This document shows positions 1 through 5,154 of a DNA stretch of 6,497 nt, in pieces. Numbering within the stretch: the first letter of the stretch is position 1; the number at the start of each line of letters is the position of its first letter. The notes below the pieces were generated by a model. It was given only the letters and a program-made list of their open reading frames with translations. It was not told the origin of the DNA and made no database searches. The position numbers were made by a program, and so were the translations under genes. The stretch is from Candidatus Iainarchaeum sp. (lineage in GTDB: Archaea > Micrarchaeota > Micrarchaeia > Anstonellales > Bilamarchaeaceae): the NCBI GenBank assembly GCA_028714395.1, contig JAQTMJ010000045.1, forward strand, positions 1 through 6,497, given 5' to 3'.

Positions 1-592
1 AGTCCCTCATCCCGTATTTCTGGAGCGAGACCAGGTCCTGGGCCAGCCTTGCCACGCCTTCGCTGCCCTCGCTCTCGTAGGCCGTGATTATCTGCGCGAA
101 CACCCTCTTGAGCATCGGGCTTTCGCTTTCCTCCGCAACAGCTGCCAGCGCCTTGGATAATCCAGTTCCGCGCTTCGCGGATTCCAGCGCCCTGCGGATT
201 TCCACGCCAGCCTCCTCGTATTCTGCCGAGGCCTCAAGGGCCCTGGCAAACTGGATTTTCATGGGCAGCAGCATGGCGAGCATGCGCACCACCAGCGGCA
301 TCTCGGCTTCCAGCCTCGCCCTTCTTTCATTCTCAATTCTTCTCGGTGCGTCAACCATGATGAAGAAAACAAGTGCGAGCCCCATGAAAAATGCGGCCGC
401 AGTGCCAATTATGCCGCTCCAGCCGAATGCCACTGCAGCTCCCAGGCCGCCCAGCATGGAAACCACCAGGGACAGCGTCACATACCCCTGGGGCTTCTTC
501 AGCAGCTTCTTCCCGTGCTTCTCCACGCTCCTGCTGGAAATTCCGATTTCAGGAAAACGTTCAGAGAGCTGAAAGATCCGTTTCCAGAGCAT
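1..592 (-). CDS. TadC/GspF-family secretion platform protein (3' end beyond window)
   Basis: Partial gene: 197 codons are visible from an ATG at 592-590, and the C-terminus lies beyond the left edge. Residues 1-35 are basic and cytoplasmic-looking. Two hydrophobic segments follow, at about 37-57 and 59-80, then a charged turn (DAPRRIENERRAR, 81-93). From about 98 comes a helical T2SSF-like domain with MPLVVRMLAMLLP, a G-x-LSKALA turn (144-150) and AYESEGSEGVARLAQDL (171-187). In this family (TadC, GspF, archaeal ArlJ/PilC-like) the protein is the inner-membrane platform on which the assembly ATPase works. The ATPase gene lies directly upstream with only 4 nt between, so the two very probably act together in building a pilus-like filament. 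The start is the first ATG after the ATPase stop; a GTGAG stretch just before it may serve as ribosome binding site. The exact subfamily cannot be told from this fragment. Confidence 0.85.
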   Translation of the reverse strand, partial: MLWKRIFQLSERFPEIGISSRSVEKHGKKLLKKPQGYVTLSLVVSMLGGLGAAVAFGWSGIIGTAAAFFMGLALVFFIMVDAPRRIENERRARLEAEMPLVVRMLAMLLPMKIQFARALEASAEYEEAGVEIRRALESAKRGTGLSKALAAVAEESESPMLKRVFAQIITAYESEGSEGVARLAQDLVSLQKYGMRD

Positions 593-596
593 AGGC

Positions 597-1973
597 TCAC
601 ATGCCGTAAATCCTTTTCTGCGCGGCTTCGAAGAAAGGCTGGAAGCTTCCGGGCGCCCTGGCCAGCCACCCGGCCCTTTCCGCAACCTCATTCCTGTATT
701 CTCTCGCACTCAGCCCGAGCGATTCCGCAGTACGCCCGCACGCATCAGCCCCGAATTCCACCTTTCCATTGCGCACCAGCGGCCTTGGTTCCCCGTTTGC
801 CCCGATTTCACATATCTCAGTCACTTTCCTTAGCTCCCTGCCTTTCTTGGATTTTTTGGAATATACAACGCCCCTTCTCTGCACCACCATGGCATCCATG
901 CTCGGAAGGTCCATCCGGTCCACGCCCATGTTGGCAAGCCGCAGCAGCGTCTCATGGGCGCTCTGGCCGTGGAACGTCGCATAGGTCCCTCTTGCCTGGC
1001 CTGCAAGCAGCACATCGAAAAGCGCCTCCACCTCCTCCCTTGCCCGCACTTCGCCCACAATCATTCGGTCAGGCCTCATGCGCAAACTATCGTATACCAG
1101 GTCTCCGAGCCCTATTCCCATCTCCCTGTTCACTGCCAGCCGCACCTGGTGCTCGTGCGGTATGTTTATCTCAGGGGTTTCCTCCACTATGACCACCCGC
1201 TCGCTGGCCGGCACGAAACAGAAGAGCGCGTTGAGCGTGGTGGTTTTTCCGCTCGCAGTGTTCCCCACCACCATTATCGAGCAATCAGTTTGCATCAGGG
1301 TTGAAAGCAGGGCCATTTCCACATGGGTTGCAGTTCCGCCATCTGCTATCTCCCTGGGCGAAAATGGCCTTTCCCTGAACTTCCTTACCGTAAGTTCGCC
1401 CCCGGATACAGGAGGCAGCGAAGCGTGCAGCCTGGAACCGTCCGGAAGCATGGCGTCCAGCCGCGGATGCTGGAGCGTTATTCTTCTGCCTATCTTCGCG
1501 GCCATCTTGTTCACCACTTCCATGAGCGTCTTTTCATCGTCGAACCTTGCATTCACGCTCTGCCAGCCCCCTTTCCTTATGAACACGTAGGCCGGCTTCC
1601 CGACCGCAATCACGCTTATCTCCTCTATCTCGTCGTTTGCAAGCAATTCATCCAGGAACGCAAATCCGTAGAGGTGCATCTTCGCGTACTTCGCCAAGTA
1701 TTCTCTTTGCTCCCTGTCGAGCGCTATCCCGTCCGCTTCCGCATGCCTGAGAATGGCAGAGCCAAGCTCGGATTCTATTTCCTCTATCGCAAGCTCCTTC
1801 TCCTCGACCAGTTTCCTGTATTCCTTTTCCGTTGCAAGCACCACGGTTTCCTCATCCGCGCTCAAGGGAGGCAATGCAATTTTGTACTCCCCTTCCCTGA
1901 GCACGCTCCAGCCCAGCCGCTCGGTCCTAACTGCGTCGGATTTCTTTGCGTCCCAGGAGAGTTTTTCAAACAT
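597..1973 (-). CDS. Type II/IV secretion-system ATPase (TadA/GspE/VirB11-like, archaeal)
   Basis: A 458-residue cytoplasmic hexameric-type ATPase that would power assembly or retraction of an archaeal type IV pilus-like filament. The N-terminal domain (1-210) carries a charged helix at about 48-75 and the typical LPDGSRLHASLPPVSGG segment (176-192). The motor domain shows Walker A GNTASGKTT (237-245, K243), the Asp-box region VIVEETPEINIP (261-272), Walker B with RMRPDRMIVGEVR (298-310, E308) and the His box TYATFHGQSAHE (330-341). All catalytic motifs are intact and the length is normal for archaeal members. The ATG follows the TAG stop of the DUF192 gene after a single base, and the TadC-like gene starts 4 nt after its stop, so translation is probably coupled. 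Family membership is secure; whether it serves archaella, adhesive pili or another filament cannot be decided, since no pilin or ArlCDEFGH gene is in view. Confidence 0.95.
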   Translation of the reverse strand: MFEKLSWDAKKSDAVRTERLGWSVLREGEYKIALPPLSADEETVVLATEKEYRKLVEEKELAIEEIESELGSAILRHAEADGIALDREQREYLAKYAKMHLYGFAFLDELLANDEIEEISVIAVGKPAYVFIRKGGWQSVNARFDDEKTLMEVVNKMAAKIGRRITLQHPRLDAMLPDGSRLHASLPPVSGGELTVRKFRERPFSPREIADGGTATHVEMALLSTLMQTDCSIMVVGNTASGKTTTLNALFCFVPASERVVIVEETPEINIPHEHQVRLAVNREMGIGLGDLVYDSLRMRPDRMIVGEVRAREEVEALFDVLLAGQARGTYATFHGQSAHETLLRLANMGVDRMDLPSMDAMVVQRRGVVYSKKSKKGRELRKVTEICEIGANGEPRPLVRNGKVEFGADACGRTAESLGLSAREYRNEVAERAGWLARAPGSFQPFFEAAQKRIYGM

Positions 1974-1974
1974 G

Positions 1975-2298
1975 CTACCACTCCAGCTTATCCCCGCGCC
2001 TGATGCCGTGCTTCTCGCACATTTCCAGGAGGTACATTGCGGGCTTGCGATTTTTCACGTACGGTGTGAACGGCTTTATGGCTTTCACAACCTCCACCAC
2101 CTGTTTCTTGGAGTCCAGGTAAACCGCGTCAAAAGGGAAAAACACGAAAAAGGAGTGTATGCCTATGGTTCCCTCTTCCTTGAAGAAAAACAGGATGTTC
2201 TTCCTTCTGGAGAACATCAGCCCCCTTGCCCGCTCCCACAGGCTTGCCGCTGTTTCCGCGCTGAAAACCCGTTTCCCAGCCCTGACTGCCAGCATCAT
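1975..2298 (-). CDS. DUF192 family protein (COG1430-like)
   Basis: A 107-residue protein matching the DUF192 pattern: WERARGLMFS (21-30), then HSFFVFFPFDAVYLDSK (48-64) with the usual aromatic run and Asp, VVEVVKAIKPFTPY (67-80), KPAMYLLEM (85-93) and a terminal GDKLEW. The family is a small beta-rich domain of unknown biochemical function; many bacterial members are exported, but this one has no signal peptide. The start is taken at 2298 because this ATG forms an ATGA overlap with the uppS stop (TGA 2297-2295), which is typical of coupled translation. A second ATG follows at once (2295). A longer frame reaching back to 2415 only runs through uppS in another frame and adds no family-like sequence. 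It sits between the prenyltransferase and the secretion ATPase, with a 1-nt gap to the latter. Confidence 0.88.
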   Translation of the reverse strand: MMLAVRAGKRVFSAETAASLWERARGLMFSRRKNILFFFKEEGTIGIHSFFVFFPFDAVYLDSKKQVVEVVKAIKPFTPYVKNRKPAMYLLEMCEKHGIRRGDKLEW

Positions 2299-2996
2299 TT
2301 CCCAAACCTTCTGCTTCTCCTGTCGTATTCCCTGAGCGCGGCCTTGAAATCCTTCTTTCCGAAATCCTGCCAGAGCTTTTTCACGAAAAAGAGTTCGCTG
2401 TACACGCTCTGCCATGGCATGAGTCCGGAAAGCCTCTGCTCCCCGCTCGTCCGTATAATAATGTCCGGGTCCCTTACTCCAACAGTGTAAAGCCTGTCCC
2501 CTATGGCCTTTTCATCCACCTGCTTCAGCCCGCTTTTGATAATCGCGTTCACCGCGTCCACAATCTCTTCCCTGCCGCCGTAGCCGAGCAGCAGGTTCAG
2601 CTCGTACGTCTTTTTGTCCTTGGTCAGGTATTCTATCTTGCCCATGGCTTCCTGTATCTCCTTGGGGAACAGCGCGCGCCTGCCCAGGAAACGCACCCTC
2701 ACATCGTACTTACCCCGCTCCTTCCCACCCTGTTTCCTGTCCTCCTCCATGATTTCATTTAGGTACTTCTTGAAAAGCCCGAAAAGCTTCTCTATCTCCT
2801 CGGGATTCCTCCGTGCGTTGTCCGTGGAGAAGCCCCACATGCTGAGCGTGCGCACATCGTACTCCTTGCACCATTTCAGCACGTCGCCTATCTTCCTTAT
2901 CCCCTTGTCGTAGCCTTCGACCAGGCTCACATTCTTTTTGTTGGCCCAACGCCTGTTCCCATCTGGAATTATCGCAATATGCTTAGGCACATTCAC
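2295..2996 (-). CDS. uppS: Cis-prenyl (polyprenyl) diphosphate synthase
   Basis: A 233-residue cis-prenyltransferase that condenses isopentenyl diphosphate onto an allylic primer to make the long polyprenyl diphosphate used as glycan carrier lipid at the membrane. Visible motifs in order: HIAIIPDGNRRWA (6-18; D12 is the catalytic Mg-binding Asp), GFSTDNARRN (55-64), LLLGYGGREEIVDAV (135-149), and DPDIIIRTSGEQRLSG (176-191) followed by MPWQSVYSELFF (193-204) with the conserved Glu 201. Length and domain order are normal, and the IPDGNRRWA form is the archaeal/eukaryotic style. Oddities: Tyr 29 stands where bacterial enzymes have a conserved His (EGYDKG instead of GHxxG), and Ala 61 where the ENW tryptophan is usual. 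The start is GTG at 2996, preceded by GGGTG with 5 nt spacing; a second in-frame GTG lies at 2990. It starts 10 nt after gap ends and overlaps the DUF192 gene by 4 nt. The archaeal enzyme is expected to use a geranylgeranyl diphosphate primer (family knowledge). Confidence 0.94.
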   Translation of the reverse strand: MNVPKHIAIIPDGNRRWANKKNVSLVEGYDKGIRKIGDVLKWCKEYDVRTLSMWGFSTDNARRNPEEIEKLFGLFKKYLNEIMEEDRKQGGKERGKYDVRVRFLGRRALFPKEIQEAMGKIEYLTKDKKTYELNLLLGYGGREEIVDAVNAIIKSGLKQVDEKAIGDRLYTVGVRDPDIIIRTSGEQRLSGLMPWQSVYSELFFVKKLWQDFGKKDFKAALREYDRRSRRFGK

Positions 2997-3001
2997 GTTC
3001 G

Positions 3002-3006
3002 CACCC
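3002..3006 (-). promoter_or_regulatory. Ribosome binding site of uppS
   Basis: GGGTG lies 5 nt before the GTG at 2996 and supports that non-ATG start. It matches part of the archaeal anti-Shine-Dalgarno complement (GGAGGTGAT) and repeats the arrangement seen before gap. Confidence 0.6.
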
Positions 3007-4005
3007 TCACTTAGAAAGCTTCCTTATGAAATCCACCAGCCTGTTCGAATAGCCGAACTCATTATCATACCATGCCGAAATCTTTACCAGGTTTCCTATG
3101 GCCCTGGTGAGCTTTGAGTCCACTATGGCGCTTTCCCTGGTTCCGATTATGTCGTGCGAAACAAGCTCCTCCTCGGTGTAGCCCAGGATTCCCTTGAGCT
3201 CGTTCTCGCTCGCCCTTTTGAGCTCAGCATTCACGCTTTTCGCATCGGTTTCTTGCTTCACCACGAGCACGATATCATTGAGCGAGCCGTCCGGAACCGG
3301 GACTCTGAACGCAATCCCGTCCATCTTTCCCTTGAGCGCAGGAAGCACGTCCCCTATGGCCTTCGCAGCCCCTGTCTTGGTGGGTATTATGCTCACGGCC
3401 GCTGCCCTGGCCCTTCGCCAATCCTCGTGGCTCCCGTCCAGTATGCGCTGGTCGTTCGTGTAGGCGTGCATGGTGCTCATGAACCCTCTCTCTATTCCGA
3501 ATTTCTCGTCCATCACCTTCAATATCGGGGCAAGGCAGTTGGTGGTGCAGCTCGCAAGAGAAAAGAGTTTGTGCTCCTTGTTGAGTATATGATCATTTAC
3601 TCCAGGCACTATGGTCGCGTCGCACTGATCCGCAGGCGCGGAAATAATCACTTTTTTCGCCCCTGCGACGATGTGCTTTTCCGCGTCCTCCCTGCTCCTG
3701 AATTCCCCGCTGCTTTCCAGCACCACATCCACTTCCAGCTCCTTCCAGGGCAGCTTGAGCGGGTCTTTCTCCTGTATCCATTTTATCTTGTGCCCGTTCA
3801 CTATGAAATAGCCTTCGCGCACCTCCACAGCCCCATCAAACCTTCCGAACGTGGAGTCGTACCTGAACAGGTGCGCATGCATCTCGGGCTTGCTCCGCGT
3901 GTTTATCGCGACCACGTCGAAATCCCTTCCCAGCGCGCCCTGGGCCACGGCTGCCCTTAGGAACGTTTTCCCTATCCTCCCGAACCCTGAAATCGCAACC
4001 TTCAT
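3007..4005 (-). CDS. gap: Glyceraldehyde-3-phosphate dehydrogenase, bacterial-type, likely NADP-preferring
   Basis: Phosphorylating GAPDH of the bacterial/eukaryotic class: glyceraldehyde 3-phosphate + phosphate + NAD(P)+ to 1,3-bisphosphoglycerate. It is 332 residues from ATG 4005. Rossmann motif GFGRIG (7-12); catalytic SCTTNC (152-157) with Cys 153; His 180 in MHAYTNDQ; phosphate-site IIPTKTGAAKAIG (206-218); and terminal WYDNEFGYS (313-321). It lacks the layout of the archaeal-type GAPDH that most archaea use. In the cofactor site, AINTRS (33-38) has Thr where NAD-specific enzymes have the ribose-binding Asp (residue 32 in standard numbering). LDGSH (189-193) has Gly-Ser in place of the Leu-Pro of NAD enzymes (187-188), like chloroplast NADP-GAPDH; hence probable NADP use. 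Start: the frame extends to a TTG at 4017, but GGGTG (4015-4011) sits 5 nt before ATG 4005, matching the spacing at uppS. First gene of the five-gene unit. Class is certain, cofactor inferred. Confidence 0.95.
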   Translation of the reverse strand: MKVAISGFGRIGKTFLRAAVAQGALGRDFDVVAINTRSKPEMHAHLFRYDSTFGRFDGAVEVREGYFIVNGHKIKWIQEKDPLKLPWKELEVDVVLESSGEFRSREDAEKHIVAGAKKVIISAPADQCDATIVPGVNDHILNKEHKLFSLASCTTNCLAPILKVMDEKFGIERGFMSTMHAYTNDQRILDGSHEDWRRARAAAVSIIPTKTGAAKAIGDVLPALKGKMDGIAFRVPVPDGSLNDIVLVVKQETDAKSVNAELKRASENELKGILGYTEEELVSHDIIGTRESAIVDSKLTRAIGNLVKISAWYDNEFGYSNRLVDFIRKLSK

Positions 4006-4010
4006 CTTCC

Positions 4011-4015
4011 CACCC
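4011..4015 (-). promoter_or_regulatory. Ribosome binding site of gap
   Basis: GGGTG followed by GGAAG and then ATG at 4005. This decides the start against the in-frame TTG at 4017, which would overlap the site itself. Confidence 0.65.
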
Positions 4016-4044
4016 AAAATCAGTTATGCTACCCTATAGAAGCC

Positions 4045-4060
4045 ATATATTATAAATATT
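4045..4060 (-). promoter_or_regulatory. TATA-like promoter of the gap-uppS-DUF192-ATPase-tadC unit
   Basis: On the minus strand this reads AATATTTATAATATAT, containing TTTATAAT (4056-4049), close to the archaeal box A consensus TTTAWATA, with an A-rich BRE-like stretch just upstream. Initiation about 25 bp downstream would fall near 4027, giving a leader of about 20 nt that holds the GGGTG ribosome site. The region is so AT-rich that the exact box cannot be fixed by eye. Confidence 0.6.
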
Positions 4061-4070
4061 TTTTATTATA

Positions 4071-4110
4071 TCTGTAAATTGTATCGCGTGCGCATACTGC
4101 AATTTACAGA
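4071..4110. repeat. Perfect 11-bp inverted repeat between divergent promoters (candidate operator)
   Basis: TCTGTAAATTG (4071-4081) is the exact reverse complement of CAATTTACAGA (4100-4110), with 18 bp between; centre-to-centre distance is 29 bp, near three helical turns. It lies upstream of both the gap TATA-like box (ending near 4060) and the lipoprotein TATA-like box (starting near 4122), so a dimeric regulator bound here could act on both genes. The GC-rich spacer holds GTAT...ATAC and the palindrome TGCGCA. The symmetry is seen directly; the regulatory role is inferred. A stem-loop is less likely because neither predicted transcript would include it. Confidence 0.6.
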
Positions 4111-4114
4111 TGCC

Positions 4115-4129
4115 GAAAAAATTTATGAA
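4115..4129 (+). promoter_or_regulatory. BRE/TATA-like promoter of the lipoprotein gene
   Basis: GAAAAAA followed by TTTATGAA (4122-4129) resembles an archaeal BRE plus box A. Its centre is about 25 bp before ATG 4151, so transcription should begin at or next to the start codon, making a leaderless mRNA. That agrees with the absence of a GGTG-type ribosome site before 4151. Confidence 0.55.
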
Positions 4130-4150
4130 ATTTTCTCGAGATGCTTCCTG

Positions 4151-4669
4151 ATGCGTTTTCAGCCCTTTTTACCCATTATTGCCTCATTCCTGCTTCTCGG
4201 ATGCCTCGGCAGCCAGCAATACGAGAACAAATTCAAGGGCTTCTCAACCGTTTACCCTGCGGGCTGGTCGGTTTACGAGGACGAGGTGCGCGTGGTTTTC
4301 TCCTCCCCAAACGGTGCAGCCCAGCTCATAGTTTTCAGCACCTACAGCAATTCCAGCGCCTCCCCAGATAATGTGACTCGCAGCCTTTCCGCGCAATTCG
4401 TGAAATCCCACACCGACATAGCCGTAATCAACCAATCCAGCCGCAACATCATAGTAGACAATCTGAACGCCAGCGAAAGCTCATTGCATTTCTCCTATGC
4501 GTCAGATTCAGGAAGAATAGAGCAATACAGCCGCTTCGCAGCCTTTTCCAAAGGAGAGCATTACTTCATAGTTCTCCTCAACGTATTCTCGGCCCCAGGG
4601 GAAAAACCAGACTACTTGGGCTATGACAAAACGTTAGAAATGGCCCTCTCAGATTTCAAGATACTTTAA
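4151..4669 (+). CDS. PsbP-like surface lipoprotein
   Basis: 172 residues. The N-terminus is a lipoprotein signal: Met-Arg, a hydrophobic stretch (6-17) and the lipobox LLGC with Cys 18 as predicted lipidated residue, so the mature part is anchored outside the membrane. Residues 30-172 follow the PsbP/DUF1795-like pattern: an opening FSTVYPAGWSVYED (31-44), VRVVFSSP (47-53), a variable Ser/Asn-rich part, then HYFIVLLNVFSAP (137-149) and the ending MALSDFKIL (164-172). Four N-glycosylation sequons are present (N67, N74, N94, N106), fitting an exposed glycoprotein. The frame continues upstream to a TTG at 4079, but that start would put 24 non-signal residues before the signal and lies inside the inverted repeat, so ATG 4151 is preferred; the TATA-like spacing suggests leaderless translation. 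Transcribed divergently from gap. Export and anchoring are well supported; the fold assignment is moderate and the ligand or partner is unknown. Confidence 0.8.
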   Translation: MRFQPFLPIIASFLLLGCLGSQQYENKFKGFSTVYPAGWSVYEDEVRVVFSSPNGAAQLIVFSTYSNSSASPDNVTRSLSAQFVKSHTDIAVINQSSRNIIVDNLNASESSLHFSYASDSGRIEQYSRFAAFSKGEHYFIVLLNVFSAPGEKPDYLGYDKTLEMALSDFKIL

Positions 4670-4681
4670 TATATTTTTCCC
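4667..4681 (+). terminator. Possible T-rich terminator after the lipoprotein gene
   Basis: TAATATATTTTTCCC starts at the stop codon and contains a T5 run. Archaeal termination often needs only a T-tract, but this one is short. The next gene has its own promoter, which is compatible with a stop here. Confidence 0.3.
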
Positions 4682-4725
4682 TGGTTATAGTTCCCACTCC
4701 CTAGAACGCGAAGAGTTAGTAAGAG

Positions 4726-4733
4726 TTTAAAAG
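4726..4733 (+). promoter_or_regulatory. TATA-like promoter of the PRC-barrel gene
   Basis: TTTAAAAG with a purine-rich AGTAAGAG upstream. Initiation about 25 bp downstream, near 4755, would leave an 18-20 nt leader carrying the AGGTGG ribosome site. Confidence 0.5.
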
Positions 4734-4762
4734 CTATTGCGTAATATTATAGCGTTCAACCC

Positions 4763-4768
4763 AGGTGG
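4763..4768 (+). promoter_or_regulatory. Ribosome binding site of the PRC-barrel gene
   Basis: AGGTGG is a strong match to the archaeal Shine-Dalgarno sequence, 5 nt before ATG 4774. It rules out the in-frame GTG at 4765, which lies within it. Confidence 0.8.
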
Positions 4769-4773
4769 TTTTA

Positions 4774-5034
4774 ATGGCAAAGTACCTTATCGCAAGGCAG
4801 CTTTCAGGAAAAAAACTGATAACAAACGACGGAGAGGATTTCGGGCGCTTGGTGGACGTTAACATAAACGAACTCACAGGCAAGATTGAGAATCTCGTGA
4901 TTGAGCCCAACCCGGACAGCGAGAGCGCGAACAAGCTCAAGAAGGAGGACGGGATGATTCACGTTCCCTACGAGGCTGTAACCGCGGTCGGGGATTTCGT
5001 GATTGTGGAGAAGCGGAACCTCGTCTACGAATAA
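4774..5034 (+). CDS. Small PRC-barrel domain protein
   Basis: 86 residues making up a single PRC-barrel: ARQLSGKKLITNDGEDFGRL (7-26), VDVNINELTGKIENLVIEP (27-45), a short acidic/basic linker NPDSESANKLKKEDG (46-60), then MIHVPYEAVTAVGDFVIVEK (61-80). The DGEDFGRL turn, the TGKIENLVIEP strand pair and the VPYEAVTAVGDFVIV ending are the recognisable family marks. Free-standing PRC-barrel proteins of this size are common in archaea; some (CdpB1/CdpB2 in Haloferax) act with SepF in FtsZ-based cell division, others are unstudied. No membrane segment or extra domain is present, so it probably works by binding a partner in the cytoplasm. It has its own promoter and ribosome site and is likely monocistronic. 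A division role is inferred from family only. Confidence 0.85.
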   Translation: MAKYLIARQLSGKKLITNDGEDFGRLVDVNINELTGKIENLVIEPNPDSESANKLKKEDGMIHVPYEAVTAVGDFVIVEKRNLVYE

Positions 5035-5038
5035 CCTT

Positions 5039-5070
5039 CTGATTTTATTTAATTTTCTTTAGTTTTCCCT
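5039..5070 (+). terminator. T-rich terminator after the PRC-barrel gene
   Basis: Just past the TAA stop the plus strand has repeated T runs (ATTTTATTTAATTTTC, then TTTAGTTTTCCCTTA), the usual form of an archaeal intrinsic terminator, with no hairpin needed. The following gene is convergent, so termination here is expected. Confidence 0.55.
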
Positions 5071-5130
5071 TATTCTCGCGTTTTCGAGCAATCCATCTTC
5101 TTACTTTATCATGGTCTTCACACTACTAGA

Positions 5131-5142
5131 ATTCGTACGAAT
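5131..5142. repeat. Perfect 12-bp palindrome in the convergent intergenic region
   Basis: ATTCGTACGAAT reads the same on both strands. It lies between the ends of two convergent genes, 13 bp past the stop of the minus-strand gene. The part TACGAATAA (5136-5144) repeats the last bases of the PRC-barrel gene (5026-5034). Otherwise the 120-bp gap 5035-5154 holds only the T-rich tract. Function unknown. Confidence 0.5.
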
Positions 5143-5154
5143 AATCTACACATC

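Noticed and set aside
515..1192. Long open frame on the plus strand opposite the secretion ATPase and TadC-like genes
   Set aside because: Low-complexity Pro/Ser/Arg/His-rich translation with no domain; it is the antisense shadow of two well-supported genes.
2299..2415. N-terminal extension of the DUF192 protein to an ATG at 2415
   Set aside because: It overlaps the uppS coding region in another frame and adds no DUF192-like sequence; the ATGA overlap at 2298 is the better start.
1753..2490. 245-codon plus-strand open frame across the ATPase, DUF192 and uppS genes
   Set aside because: Covers parts of three genes with clear family motifs on the other strand and shows no motif of its own.
3154..3960. 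268-codon plus-strand open frame opposite gap
   Set aside because: Antisense of the GAPDH gene; His/Arg/Val-rich with no recognisable domain and no ribosome site.
4081..4097. GTAT...ATAC imperfect palindrome inside the spacer of the inverted repeat
   Set aside because: Only four bases pair on each side and the centre does not, so it is not reported as a separate site.
4079..4150. Upstream extension of the lipoprotein to TTG 4079
   Set aside because: It would bury the signal peptide behind 24 residues, start within the inverted repeat and precede the TATA-like box.
4734..4940. Minus-strand open frame of 68 codons over the PRC-barrel gene
   Set aside because: Shadow of the PRC-barrel gene, with no ribosome site or motif.
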